A stretch of 16,788 nt of DNA from Bacillota bacterium (GTDB lineage: Bacteria > Bacillota > Negativicutes > Sporomusales > Sporomusaceae), in NCBI GenBank assembly GCA_023388195.1, contig JAEWGR010000054.1, forward strand, positions 1 through 16,788, in the 5' to 3' direction. The notes under the pieces were generated by a model, which did not search any database, was not told where the DNA came from, and saw only the letters and a program-made list of their open reading frames with translations. Of this stretch, positions 1-7,659 are shown piece after piece; within the stretch, counting starts at the first letter, position 1; every line of letters begins with the position of its first letter. The position numbers were made by a program, and so were the translations under genes.

Positions 1-1
1 C

Positions 2-1483
2 TCTGATCTCGTGCGAGCTTTGCGTTAATTCCCCCATCGTGGCCTGGGTGAGGTCGGTATTCTTGCCAATTTCCTGCATCTGGCCGACCGCCTGCTCTAC
101 CGACTGCCGGCCCTGCCTGGCCGCAACCGCCGTATCTTCAGCAATATGAGACAGTTGCCCGGTCGCCAGGGAAATCTGATTTACCTGCCCGGCCATCGCC
201 TGGGACTGGGTGGTAATTTGACTCACAACGGCAACCTGGTTTTCCGCCGCCTGGGCGATTTCGGTAATCGAACCGGCGACCTGATTTGCGGCATCGGCAG
301 ACTGATGGGCACTTGCCGTTAACTCTTCACTGGCAGCAGCCAACGCTTCAGACTGGGAAAGAACACCGGTTACCAAAGTCCGCAAGCTATTGCGCATTTG
401 CCGGAAACCCTGCGCCAGCTGGCCTATTTCATCCTGGGCAAGGACGCGGGCCGGCTGCTCACGCAGATCTCCCCCGGCCAACAGCAGGCATTCGTCCCGG
501 ATCAGCGTGATTGGCCTGGCCAGCATTCGGCTGATCAGCAGAATAAACAGAGCAGCCAAAATAAGACAAACCAGGGAGCCGCTCAGCATGGCATAGGTTA
601 AGGCAGTCATGGACTGCGTGGCCTCAGCCGCCGGTGCCGTTACAATCAAAACCCACTGTTGTCCGCCCGCTAATTTGATTGGTGTGAATACACCAATTTT
701 AGTAATACCGTCAACAAACTTATAGGTTCCCCGCACCGGCTTACCGGTTTCGGCAGCCGTTTTAAACAGGCTGATAAAATGATCATCCAGCTCGGCTTCT
801 TTGGTATTGAGCGCCGGATCCACTGTTTTTTCAGTAAAATTGATTTTGCCAATAAGCGCCGGTAGTTTGGGGTGAATAATGAGGTTGCCCGTTTTGTCGG
901 CAATCGCCCCATAGCCGGTAGTCAAAAACTGCATGTCTGTAATCAGGTCGGTCAGCTTTGCCAGCGAAACAGTACCGGTCAATACGCCTGTCAGCTGCCC
1001 GTTATCCAGCAGCGGGACAGCCACATTCACGGCGATTTTGCCGGTAGTTTTTGAAACCAGCACATCAGAGACCACCGTTTTTTTAGTAGCCACAACCTGC
1101 TTAAAATATTGCCGGTCGCCAAGCTGGGTAGTTGAACCGTCCGGGCGCAAGGCTGCGCCGTCGGTAGCAATATAGGTTACATTCTCCAAATGCCCCAGGC
1201 GCTGGGAACAATCCTGCAAAGCTGCCTGCAGCTGCTGCTTGTCGGCAGGATTATATAAGGCTTTGTTTGTTGAAAAGGCCTCCAGTTGCAGCGCCGCCCC
1301 CTGTACATAAGACTCAATACGGTTAGAATAATCATTGCCGATTGCCAGCGCGTTCTCATCAATGCTTGTTGCCAGCGCTTTTTCGGCCAGATAATAATTC
1401 ACCCCCAGCAACAACCCAAAAGTCAGCATAAAAAAGGGCAGTAAGATAAGCAGCAGCCTGGTTTTCATACTTGTAATTTTCAT
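2..1483 (-). CDS. Methyl-accepting chemotaxis protein MCP1 (C-terminus beyond left edge)
   Basis: Transmembrane chemoreceptor that senses a small ligand outside the membrane and controls the CheA kinase. The frame is open from an ATG at 1483 to the left edge, giving 494 codons. Visible in order: a short basic N-terminus and first membrane helix (about residues 8-29); an extracellular double-Cache-like domain (about 35-275) with the typical segments TTGKIAVNVAVPLLDNGQLT and TGYGAIADKTGNLIIHP; a second membrane helix (about 283-305); a HAMP linker; and the start of the coiled-coil signalling domain (SEELTASAHQSADAANQVAG). The conserved hairpin tip that contacts CheA/CheW lies outside the window, so whether the gene is intact cannot be judged. 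An AAAGGA motif precedes the ATG. It is paralogous in architecture to the receptor at 5342-7315 and shares its regulatory set-up (sigma-D-like promoter plus c-di-GMP riboswitch). The ligand is unknown. Confidence 0.93.
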   Translation of the reverse strand, partial: MKITSMKTRLLLILLPFFMLTFGLLLGVNYYLAEKALATSIDENALAIGNDYSNRIESYVQGAALQLEAFSTNKALYNPADKQQLQAALQDCSQRLGHLENVTYIATDGAALRPDGSTTQLGDRQYFKQVVATKKTVVSDVLVSKTTGKIAVNVAVPLLDNGQLTGVLTGTVSLAKLTDLITDMQFLTTGYGAIADKTGNLIIHPKLPALIGKINFTEKTVDPALNTKEAELDDHFISLFKTAAETGKPVRGTYKFVDGITKIGVFTPIKLAGGQQWVLIVTAPAAEATQSMTALTYAMLSGSLVCLILAALFILLISRMLARPITLIRDECLLLAGGDLREQPARVLAQDEIGQLAQGFRQMRNSLRTLVTGVLSQSEALAAASEELTASAHQSADAANQVAGSITEIAQAAENQVAVVSQITTQSQAMAGQVNQISLATGQLSHIAEDTAVAARQGRQSVEQAVGQMQEIGKNTDLTQATMGELTQSSHEIR

Positions 1484-1583
1484 AAAACCTGTCCTTTCGT
1501 CATAATTTAGCATCTATTATTCATCCTGGCACATCTCCGGGCTGGGTGACCACGCCATCATTGCCTGGCCGGCAAATGTAAGA

Positions 1584-1616
1584 GACTGCCAGGATGCAGA
1601 TTGCAACCTGGCAGTC
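1584..1616 (-). terminator. Hairpin in the MCP1 leader overlapping the riboswitch 3' end
   Basis: On the minus strand GACTGCCAGG (1616-1607) and CCTGGCAGTC (1593-1584) form a perfect 10-bp stem around a 13-nt loop, followed by a weakly U-rich stretch (TCTTACATTT). The 5' arm includes the 3' side of the c-di-GMP aptamer (GCCAGG of GCCAGGTTGC). Folded aptamer and hairpin therefore exclude each other. If it is a terminator, ligand binding should allow read-through (ON switch). The poor U-tract leaves termination efficiency uncertain. Confidence 0.6.
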
Positions 1617-1685
1617 TTGAGCACAAACAGCTTGTAGACCCACGGCTTTGCGTCCCTATCTTTCGATAGGTTTGCTAACATTCAA
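1600..1685 (-). promoter_or_regulatory. Cyclic di-GMP-I (GEMM) riboswitch upstream of MCP1
   Basis: The minus strand carries the GEMM-I signature: GCAAACC, a short stem capped by a GAAA tetraloop (CCTATCGAAAGATAGG), then GGGACGCAAAGCC, a P3 region beginning GGGTCTA, and closing GCCAGGTTGC. This is the c-di-GMP class I aptamer with its tetraloop and tetraloop-receptor side. It lies between a sigma-D-like promoter and MCP1, so it should control receptor transcription in response to c-di-GMP. Family assignment rests on motif recognition; the direction of switching is inferred from the overlapping hairpin. Confidence 0.92.
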
Positions 1686-1733
1686 ACTACGTAGTAACGC
1701 ATACAGTTTCTCTTTTTAGGGTAACTTCGAACC

Positions 1734-1759
1734 TTATCAGCAAAATCCTGCTATTTTTA
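1734..1759 (-). promoter_or_regulatory. Sigma-D (sigma-28)-like promoter for MCP1
   Basis: On the minus strand, TAAA (1759-1756), a 14-nt spacer and GCTGATAA (1741-1734) match the flagellar sigma factor consensus TAAA-N14/16-GCCGATAA at 11 of 12 positions. It sits about 50 nt before the c-di-GMP aptamer, with a predicted start near 1727. A second chemoreceptor in the window has the same arrangement, which supports the call. Confidence 0.7.
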
Positions 1760-1801
1760 GCGTATTTATCAAAATTTAACATCAAGCGGCCGGAAACACG
1801 C

Positions 1802-2653
1802 TCATACAGAATCCGGCGTAATCCAATAATCGCTGTCTTTGTATCGCTTTTGAATAGCAGCCACTTGTTTTCTGCTGCGCAGAAAATCGTCCTTGGCCCG
1901 GGTCAGCAGTTCCCCATGGGCTGCCATCCCAATCTGGGAAAAACGCTGATGAGCCTGAGGAGTACAGGACAAGGTAATTTGACCGGCAGTGACTGACCAT
2001 TCACCGCCTGTACCACAAAAGACACACCGCCATCTGGCTTGATGATAAAGCTGCAGCAGACTGCTGCCGCAAGCGGGGCAATAGATCATATCCGGATCGG
2101 CAAAATCTACCACGGTGTTATCAACCAGCGACTGAGCCAGCTGCTTCAGGGCCGACAGCGTTGCCGACTGAGCAACATCACCAGGCAGAGTAGCCTTGAC
2201 AATCAGTGTCCCGGTCACACGCAGGCCCAGGAAACGGGCAAAAAGCAGGGTTGCTTCTCTGGCATACCCCTCCCAGTCTGCTATCCCGTACGGTATAACA
2301 AGTACACACTGTTTTTCGGTAAAATATTCGGCACTATCGTTCAAAATGGATATCAGACGGTCATTAATCTGCTTCAATACGGTGTGCTGGCCCAGGAAAT
2401 ATACCGGTGCGGCAATAATGATTTTGTCTGCGGCCCGGAGTTCATCCAGGAAAAAAGTAAGATCATCCTTAAGAATGCATCGTTTTGACCGGGGCAAACA
2501 GGCATAACAGGCTTTACAGCGTTCGATGGCCAGATCATTCAGATTAAGCAGCCTTTTCTCCCAGGTATCTGGCAATACATTCAGCATTTCTTTTACGATA
2601 ATCTCCGAATTCCCCACCCTGCGGGGTGAGGCGACAATCCCTAGTACTCTCAT
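1802..2653 (-). CDS. NAD(P)H-dependent FMN reductase / iron-sulfur flavoprotein-like with C-terminal zinc ribbon
   Basis: Flavodoxin-fold oxidoreductase of 283 aa. The N-terminus (MRVLGIVASPRRVGNSE) is the usual beta-strand plus FMN-phosphate loop. A cysteine motif follows at C46-x2-C49-x2-C52-x6-C59 and then KDD, as in iron-sulfur flavoproteins (Isf) and many NADPH-dependent FMN reductases, where it can bind a [4Fe-4S] cluster. IIAAPVYF (about 79-86) is the isoalloxazine-side loop. The C-terminal third adds a second cysteine set, C192-x2-C195 and C210-x2-C213 (YCPACG, CVFCG), resembling a zinc ribbon or rubredoxin knuckle and not part of the basic family. AGGAG precedes the ATG at 2653. The gene diverges from the T-box/MFS unit. 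The substrate cannot be predicted. Confidence 0.9.
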   Translation of the reverse strand: MRVLGIVASPRRVGNSEIIVKEMLNVLPDTWEKRLLNLNDLAIERCKACYACLPRSKRCILKDDLTFFLDELRAADKIIIAAPVYFLGQHTVLKQINDRLISILNDSAEYFTEKQCVLVIPYGIADWEGYAREATLLFARFLGLRVTGTLIVKATLPGDVAQSATLSALKQLAQSLVDNTVVDFADPDMIYCPACGSSLLQLYHQARWRCVFCGTGGEWSVTAGQITLSCTPQAHQRFSQIGMAAHGELLTRAKDDFLRSRKQVAAIQKRYKDSDYWITPDSV

Positions 2654-2732
2654 TGTTCTTCTCCTAACAGTGAATTATATGTACTTATTGTATCCTCTTT
2701 GGCAGTTCCCCTCTATATTGTCAAAAAATTGC

Positions 2733-2761
2733 TTGACGGATAATATGGCTATGACTATACT
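2733..2761 (+). promoter_or_regulatory. Sigma-A promoter for the T-box leader
   Basis: TTGACG (2733-2738), a 17-nt spacer and TATACT (2756-2761) form a near-consensus housekeeping promoter, with a predicted start near 2768, about 40 nt before the T-box stem I. A second TATAAT at 2763-2768 has poorer spacing. Confidence 0.75.
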
Positions 2762-2809
2762 TTATAATATAGGTTTACAACTTTACAACATTAAATAACC
2801 AGTAAACGT

Positions 2810-3095
2810 GATGAAGGAGACAAGCTTACCGCAGCGTTGCAGAGAACTGACGGCTGGTGCGAGTCAGTAACAAACCGGTATAGTCGAATCACTCCTGAAC
2901 TGCAAAGCCCAACAGCCGGAATTGCGGCTAAGTAAGCTTCGCCGGGCTCGGCTCCAACGAGTGCAACCGTTATTTGCTTAGGGTTGTTTGACCTGACGAG
3001 AAAACCGCTGTTCGGACAGTCGGTTAATGAGGGTGGTACCGCGGGATTAATCTCTTGCCCCTTAGATATATTCTAGGGGATAAGGGATTTTTTAT
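2810..3095 (+). promoter_or_regulatory. T-box leader, probably isoleucine-specific (tRNA-Ile sensing)
   Basis: Classic T-box layout. Stem I opens at GATGAAGGAG, has the AGAGAA bulge and a distal hairpin CTGAC-GGCTGGTGCGA-GTCAG, and closes with ACTCCTGAAC. The T-box sequence AGGGTGGTACCGCGG lies at 3030-3043 and is followed by a terminator. In the specifier loop, GAATCACTCC reads best as ATC (Ile): the base helix GGAG/CTCC leaves the conserved purine A 3' of ATC. UGGU in the T-box pairs with an ACCA acceptor end, i.e. discriminator A, which fits tRNA-Ile and argues against Ser (G) or Cys (U). Uncharged tRNA would let transcription continue into the MFS gene. That this is a T-box is near certain; the specificity is moderately supported. 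Confidence 0.95.
3051..3093 (+). terminator. T-box terminator hairpin
   Basis: TCTCTT-CCCC-TAGA pairs with TCTA-GGGG-AAGGGA with small bulges, followed by six Ts (3088-3093). It overlaps the region just 3' of the antiterminator bulge and is the leader's off state. Just downstream, ATCCCGC (3097-3103) and GCAAGAG (3102-3108) are complementary to GCGGGAT (3041-3047) and CTCTTGC (3052-3058), so other long-range pairings exist. Confidence 0.8.
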
Positions 3096-3155
3096 TATCC
3101 CGCAAGAGGCAGGTTCTCCCCTGTTTACGCATTTATTATTTTTCAGGAGGTTATT

Positions 3156-4454
3156 ATGAACACAAAAGCTACCCAGTTTCGTTGGTTCCTGGCCGTCCTT
3201 ATGTTCCTTATCAGTTTTATCTCCTATATGGACCGTGTCAACCTGTCAGTAGCAACGCCGGAGATTATGAAAGAGTTCAGTTTCAGCAAAATGGACATCG
3301 GGTTACTTCAGACCGTGTTCTTTGTCGGCTATTCACTGATGCAGATACCAGGCGGTATCATGTCCGAGCTGTTCGGGCACCGGGTGGTCATAGCAGGCGC
3401 CGCTACCTTTTGGTCAATTTTTACGGCACTGACAGCAACCTGTAACAGCCTACCCATGTTTGCGGTTGTCCGTACGCTCTTTGGTATCGGTGAGGGACCG
3501 CTGGCCCCCTCCTTCAGCCGTTTCGTTTACCGCTGGTTCAATCCCAACGAAAAAGCCCGGGGTACCTCTTTCTTGTTAGGCGGGGTATTCTTTGGCCCGG
3601 TCGTAGGACCGGCGGCCACAGTTGCCCTCATGCTGGCCTTTGGCTGGCGTTCGGTCTTTGTTATTTTCGGTCTTGCCGGCATTGTGTTAGCCGCAGCCTG
3701 GTACTATTTTGCTACCGAATCACCCCGCAATAATAAATATGTCAATGCCGCGGAAGTAGCCCATATCGAGGGTGACAACCCGCAAGCCACCCAGCCCAAC
3801 AAAGAACTGGCCCCCTGGCGCAGCTTTCTCTCAGCCCCCCAGTTCTGGGCCATTGGCATTCAGTTTTTTATAACCGATTATATTATGTACGTGTTTTTAG
3901 CCTGGCTGCCACTCTATCTCATGGAAGCCCAAAACTTTTCCCTGCAGAAAATGGGGGTGGCCGCCTCCTTCCCCTGGGCTGCACTCTGTATTTCCTGCTT
4001 TGCCACAGGCTACCTCAGTGATAAACTGATCATGGCCGGCGCATCGAAGTATAAGGTCCGGACCGTATCCGGGGTGGCAGGCCTGGCGATTTGCTGTGTG
4101 TGTCTGTACCTGGGTGCAATTGCCAAGACCCCGGTTATGAACGTTTTCTGGCTGACCTTGTCGCTGGGTTCGCTGGGACTGACCTTCAATGCCGGCTGGG
4201 CGGCCTGCATTGATCTTGGCGGCCAGTTTTCGGGGTCTGTTGCCGGCTGGATGAACTTCTGGGGCAACCTTGGCGGCGTAGCGGCCCCACTGCTGACGGC
4301 CTGGATAGCCACCCATTACGGCTGGCAATCGGCCATCATCACCACCTCCGCCTTTGCCGTTGTTGGTATGGTTGCCTGGCTGCTGGTCCGGCCTGAGCGC
4401 CCGCTGGTCCTTAAGTCGCCGGCCCCTTGTTTTCCGGATAACAAAACAGTCTAG
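3156..4454 (+). CDS. MFS transporter, anion:cation symporter (ACS) family
   Basis: Major facilitator superfamily permease of 432 aa with 12 predicted membrane helices and a central hydrophilic loop at about 190-225 (TESPRNNKYV...TQPNKELAPW). The N-terminal motif SYMDRVNLSVATPEIMKEF, and GYSLMQIPGG followed by FGHRVV (the loop 2-3 motif), are typical of the ACS group that includes sugar-acid, tartrate and aromatic-acid carriers. CAGGAGG precedes the ATG by 7 nt. It is the only gene between the T-box leader and a strong terminator, so it is probably monocistronic and induced when one tRNA, most likely tRNA-Ile, is uncharged. ACS members usually move organic anions. A role with a branched-chain amino acid or its 2-oxo or hydroxy acid is inferred from the regulator, not from the protein. 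Confidence 0.93.
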   Translation: MNTKATQFRWFLAVLMFLISFISYMDRVNLSVATPEIMKEFSFSKMDIGLLQTVFFVGYSLMQIPGGIMSELFGHRVVIAGAATFWSIFTALTATCNSLPMFAVVRTLFGIGEGPLAPSFSRFVYRWFNPNEKARGTSFLLGGVFFGPVVGPAATVALMLAFGWRSVFVIFGLAGIVLAAAWYYFATESPRNNKYVNAAEVAHIEGDNPQATQPNKELAPWRSFLSAPQFWAIGIQFFITDYIMYVFLAWLPLYLMEAQNFSLQKMGVAASFPWAALCISCFATGYLSDKLIMAGASKYKVRTVSGVAGLAICCVCLYLGAIAKTPVMNVFWLTLSLGSLGLTFNAGWAACIDLGGQFSGSVAGWMNFWGNLGGVAAPLLTAWIATHYGWQSAIITTSAFAVVGMVAWLLVRPERPLVLKSPAPCFPDNKTV

Positions 4455-4498
4455 TCTGAAAACAATTGTCCATACTTTTGAGACAACCGCCTATCTGC

Positions 4499-4542
4499 AA
4501 ATAAAGAAACTAGCCTGCAATGCAAGGCTAGTTTCTTTATTT
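4499..4542. terminator. Bidirectional terminator between the MFS and C39 genes
   Basis: Two perfectly complementary 18-nt arms (4499-4516 and 4525-4542) surround an 8-nt loop. The core is GAAACTAGCCT/AGGCTAGTTTC with A-rich and T-rich ends, so it gives a U-tract on both strands. It lies between convergent genes; the right arm overlaps the stop codon of the minus-strand gene. Confidence 0.93.
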
Positions 4543-5257
4543 ATTGCTTTTTGGGGACAGCAATAATATATACATTGTTTACTAAATTGCCCGGATTCAA
4601 ATACTTGGCATCAAACCACATATCCTGAAACCGCAGGGCATTAAATGAAGAGATTCCGTCCGGGTTGTAATCGGTCGTCCAATGAACAGCCGGATCGGCG
4701 AAGAAGATGGAATCAACGCCCTGTGCAGGTGACTCGGAAGCGGCATAATAGCCGGTAACAACCACCCAGTGGCCGCCCCAGTCGATCCACTCAACCAGGG
4801 TAGGAATTCCCTGGGCCAGGTTTTTTCGCAGCATCTCCAGGCTCCCGTTATAACCGAGTTCCACCTCAAAACCGTTTTTCTGTAACCAGGCTTCCAGCTT
4901 GTAAGGAGGAGTACCGGGGTTTTTATTCCCGATGCCGCCGGTTCCCATCTCCCGGGCAATGCGCATTTCCGTGTCATGGTTCATTGCTTCGTCACTTAAT
5001 ATATTATACCAGTGCAGCAGTGACATGACGGCCGCCGGACCACAGGTATAGTCAGTTGTTTGCTGGTAGCCCTTAACCCCCAGGGACAGGTAATAGGGAT
5101 TGGGTTTCATTTCGTAATAGTTGGCGGCGCCGGTTGAGTCTGGCCGCGGCCGGGTAGTTTCTTCGCCTGCCAGCCGGGCCGCGGTAAAGCAGGCAAGAAA
5201 AACCAGGCATCCAATAAAAGTCTTCCAACGCCCAACATTCACCAGTCTGATAACCAT
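4541..5257 (-). CDS. Exported C39-like cysteine peptidase domain protein
   Basis: A 238-aa protein with an N-terminal signal/anchor segment (about residues 13-30, after MVIRLVNVGRWK) and a papain-like C39_2-type domain. The catalytic pattern is visible: Gln65/66 and Cys72 in YQQTTDYTCGPAAVMSLL, His163 in WGGHWVVVTGY, and Asp188 in FADPAVHW. The family includes bacteriocin-leader proteases, but this protein lacks the ABC transporter part, so it is a free or membrane-anchored peptidase acting outside the cytoplasm. The start is the ATG at 5257, because GAGGAGG lies 6-7 nt before it. A TTG farther upstream (5272) lies within that ribosome binding site region and is unlikely. It follows MCP2 by 84 bp on the same strand and may be cotranscribed with it. 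The substrate is unknown. Confidence 0.85.
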   Translation of the reverse strand: MVIRLVNVGRWKTFIGCLVFLACFTAARLAGEETTRPRPDSTGAANYYEMKPNPYYLSLGVKGYQQTTDYTCGPAAVMSLLHWYNILSDEAMNHDTEMRIAREMGTGGIGNKNPGTPPYKLEAWLQKNGFEVELGYNGSLEMLRKNLAQGIPTLVEWIDWGGHWVVVTGYYAASESPAQGVDSIFFADPAVHWTTDYNPDGISSFNALRFQDMWFDAKYLNPGNLVNNVYIIAVPKKQ

Positions 5258-5341
5258 GCAACCCCTCCTCAATTTTATATATGCTTTACCATATAATTGT
5301 AGAAGAGGGGCGCCCAGGGCACTAGTGACTTGCTGTTTTTA

Positions 5342-7315
5342 TCACACTACAAACTTATTCACCGCTTCTCTGAGATCCATCGCCAGTTTAGCCAATACCT
5401 GACTTGATGAGGCAATTTCCTCCATGGATGCCGATTGTTCTTCGGTAGCAGCGGCCACGGTCTGCGCTTCACCGGAGGTTTTTTTACTCAAGTCATCCAT
5501 TTGATTAACCGAACCAACAATTTGCCGGCTGCCGTCTGCCATTTGCTTGATAGCGGCAGAAATTTCCCCTATCTGTCCTGATACCTGAGTCACCAGGGTA
5601 GTAATCTCCAAAAACGCCCGGCCCGAGGCATCGACCACTTCTGCCCCCAGCTTTACCTCGCGGGTGCCTTCCTCCATCGCAATTACGGCTTTGTTGGTAT
5701 CACCCTGAATCTCACTAATCAGGGCGGCGATTTTCTTAGCCGCTTCCTGCGACTGTTCTGCTAATTTACGGACTTCTTCCGCTACTACGGCAAAACCCCG
5801 GCCCTGTTCACCGGCCCGCGCCGCTTCAATCGCGGCATTGAGTGCCAGCAGGTTAGTCTGCCCGGCAATACCGGCAATCGTATCTACAATCTCGCCTATT
5901 TCTTTTGACCGTTCCCCTAAATTAGCAACAACACCGGCTGAACTATTTACAGTCTCCTCAAGATGCGCCATTTGGCTAATAGCCTTATCCACCGATTTAT
6001 TGCCTTCCGCCGCTTTATCCATGGTCTGCGCGGATTGCGCCGCCACCTGATTTACATTAGCAGCGATTTGCTGAATATTATCTGCCATCTGCTGTATGAC
6101 TGACGACGTGCTGTTGGCCACAGTCAGCTGTTCTTCCATCCTTTTAGAAACATCGGCAATGGAACCTGCTACCTGAGTCGAGGCCTGGGAAGACTGGTGG
6201 GCACTGGCGGTCAGTTCCTCAGCCGAGGACGCTACCAGTTCGGAAGAGGTATCAATCCGGTGTACCAGATTGCGCAAGTTATCGACCATGGTCTCGAAAG
6301 CCCTGGCTAAGCGCCCCAATTCATCCTGAGAGTTCACATGAATATCCGTTATGCTGAGATCGCCACCGGCAATACGGTTAGCCACTCCCTCTAATATTTG
6401 CAGCGGTTTGGCAATACGCGCAGCCGTAGCCAGAATAACAAGAATCGCTAAGATAAGTACAGTGCCAATAGTAAGCAACGAAATCCAGGCAAAGGTTTTC
6501 AGCTGCGCCTTGGCCTCAACCGCCGGCACTGTCACACCAATTGACCAGGAGGTCCCGGTAATCGGCGCGTAGGCCAAATATTTTTCTATCCCATCATAGG
6601 TGTAACCGGCAATACCTTTTTCGCCTTTCAGCATTTTTTCCACAGCGGCCTTTAACGGCGGCGTCGCTTTGGGATCGTTGTTAAAATTAACTTTATTTGT
6701 CAGTTCTTTATTCGGATGAACAATAATTGTACCGTCTGTCCGTAATACATAGGCATAGCCGGTTTGTGCCACCTTGATACCAAGAATACGTTTTTCCACT
6801 TCTTCAAGACTGATAGCCCCTGCTAAAATGCCGACAACACGGCCGCCTTCTTTGATCGGGGTAGCGATGACCACAACCAGTTTACCGGTTCCCGGCGATA
6901 CAATCGGATCGGTAATAAAAGTATTGCCGGCAATCGCACTGGCGAAATAAGGCCGGTTCGTTGAATTACCGGCTATGCCCCGGGTGTCAACATAGTCACC
7001 CTTGACATCAGTCCAGAAGATGTTTTCATATAGCTTATTATTGTTAATTTCTGCGGTAATGTAAGCTACCCGGCTTTCACGACTGCCATTAAGCATAACC
7101 GGGGACCGGGAGATTGCCTCCAGTTCTTTCTTATGTCCCTCAAGCCACATGCCGACTGCTTCCCCATTAGTCTGAGCCGTCAGGGCAATTTCATTTTCGA
7201 CATCCTGAGTCAGCATCTTCTGTGACTGCCAGTAGTTAAGCCCTGCCAGCACGCCAAGAGCAACCACAAACAGGGCGATAACTATGGCGGAAAGTTTTGC
7301 TTTGATACTTTTCAT
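5342..7315 (-). CDS. Methyl-accepting chemotaxis protein MCP2, double-Cache type
   Basis: Complete chemoreceptor of 657 aa. Order: membrane helix 1 (about 7-27), extracellular dCache domain (about 35-275) with TGYAYVLRTDGTIIVHPN in the membrane-distal PAS-like part and GKLVVVIATPIKEGGRV in the ligand-pocket region, membrane helix 2 (about 277-300), HAMP (about 300-352, ending DELGRLARAFETMVDNL), then a long cytoplasmic coiled coil. The highly conserved hairpin tip (IAGQTNLLALNAAIEAARAG) is about four fifths of the way along. TAAATEEQ-like glutamate sites near the C-terminus (AAATEEQSASMEEI) suit methylation. There is no C-terminal CheR-tethering pentapeptide; the end is NKFVV. GGAG precedes the ATG. 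Its sensing domain resembles MCP1 in layout but differs in sequence, so a different ligand is likely. Confidence 0.97.
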   Translation of the reverse strand: MKSIKAKLSAIVIALFVVALGVLAGLNYWQSQKMLTQDVENEIALTAQTNGEAVGMWLEGHKKELEAISRSPVMLNGSRESRVAYITAEINNNKLYENIFWTDVKGDYVDTRGIAGNSTNRPYFASAIAGNTFITDPIVSPGTGKLVVVIATPIKEGGRVVGILAGAISLEEVEKRILGIKVAQTGYAYVLRTDGTIIVHPNKELTNKVNFNNDPKATPPLKAAVEKMLKGEKGIAGYTYDGIEKYLAYAPITGTSWSIGVTVPAVEAKAQLKTFAWISLLTIGTVLILAILVILATAARIAKPLQILEGVANRIAGGDLSITDIHVNSQDELGRLARAFETMVDNLRNLVHRIDTSSELVASSAEELTASAHQSSQASTQVAGSIADVSKRMEEQLTVANSTSSVIQQMADNIQQIAANVNQVAAQSAQTMDKAAEGNKSVDKAISQMAHLEETVNSSAGVVANLGERSKEIGEIVDTIAGIAGQTNLLALNAAIEAARAGEQGRGFAVVAEEVRKLAEQSQEAAKKIAALISEIQGDTNKAVIAMEEGTREVKLGAEVVDASGRAFLEITTLVTQVSGQIGEISAAIKQMADGSRQIVGSVNQMDDLSKKTSGEAQTVAAATEEQSASMEEIASSSQVLAKLAMDLREAVNKFVV

Positions 7316-7655
7316 TTCAACATCTCCATTCAGTTTAGTCAGCGATCTTTAGCCGATATGTGCTCTTTGTTCCTTGCCATATATCACTGGTCTATACCCC
7401 CTGCTCTTTCCCTGTCCCCCTTCCGCTATGCAAATTCTATCCTGCTGTGCCTCCCTGCAACTGCAGCAAGTTAGTTTTTCGCAAGCAGCTGCTGTGAACC
7501 GATTATTGCAGCGGCACGGAAATAAGATACGACAGTGCCAGTTTAAAACCTGACTTGTGCCAAGTCCTTCAGGGGCGGTGGCAGAAGCCGCCGTGCCCAT
7601 TAGGGTATCATCGTTCTTATGTCCACAGAACTATTTGTAAATGCCGGTAAAATAA
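7316..7655 (-). other. Long MCP2 5' leader between the riboswitch terminator and the start codon
   Basis: About 340 nt of transcribed leader with no convincing gene. An 84-codon frame on the minus strand (7600-7349) has no ribosome binding site and an atypical Cys/Arg-rich product. I see a GC-rich local hairpin (GGCGG...CCGCC on the minus strand, about 7570-7590) but no riboswitch family that I recognise. A second promoter closer to MCP2 could lie here; I could not identify one. Confidence 0.4.
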
Positions 7656-7659
7656 ATCA

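Noticed and set aside
2039..2488. 149-codon plus-strand frame opposite the flavoprotein gene
   Set aside because: Antisense shadow: the minus-strand frame has clear flavodoxin motifs, and this one has no ribosome binding site or family signature.
2896..2904. TGC after GAAC in the T-box stem I region as a cysteine specifier
   Set aside because: It lies 3' of the base helix (ACTCC) of stem I, and the UGGU bulge does not fit the U73 of tRNA-Cys. ATC in the specifier loop fits better.
5258..5272. TTG start at 5272 for the C39-like gene
   Set aside because: It would place the strong GAGGAGG inside the coding region; the ATG at 5257 has correct spacing.
7349..7600. 84-codon minus-strand frame inside the MCP2 leader
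   Set aside because: No ribosome binding site, Cys/Arg-rich product without family features, and it lies between the riboswitch terminator and MCP2. Treated as untranslated leader.
7560..7600. Possible sigma-54 element (TGGCAC) or cobalamin-type riboswitch in the MCP2 leader
   Set aside because: No GC element at the -12 position for sigma-54, and no B12-box or other conserved riboswitch core could be found.
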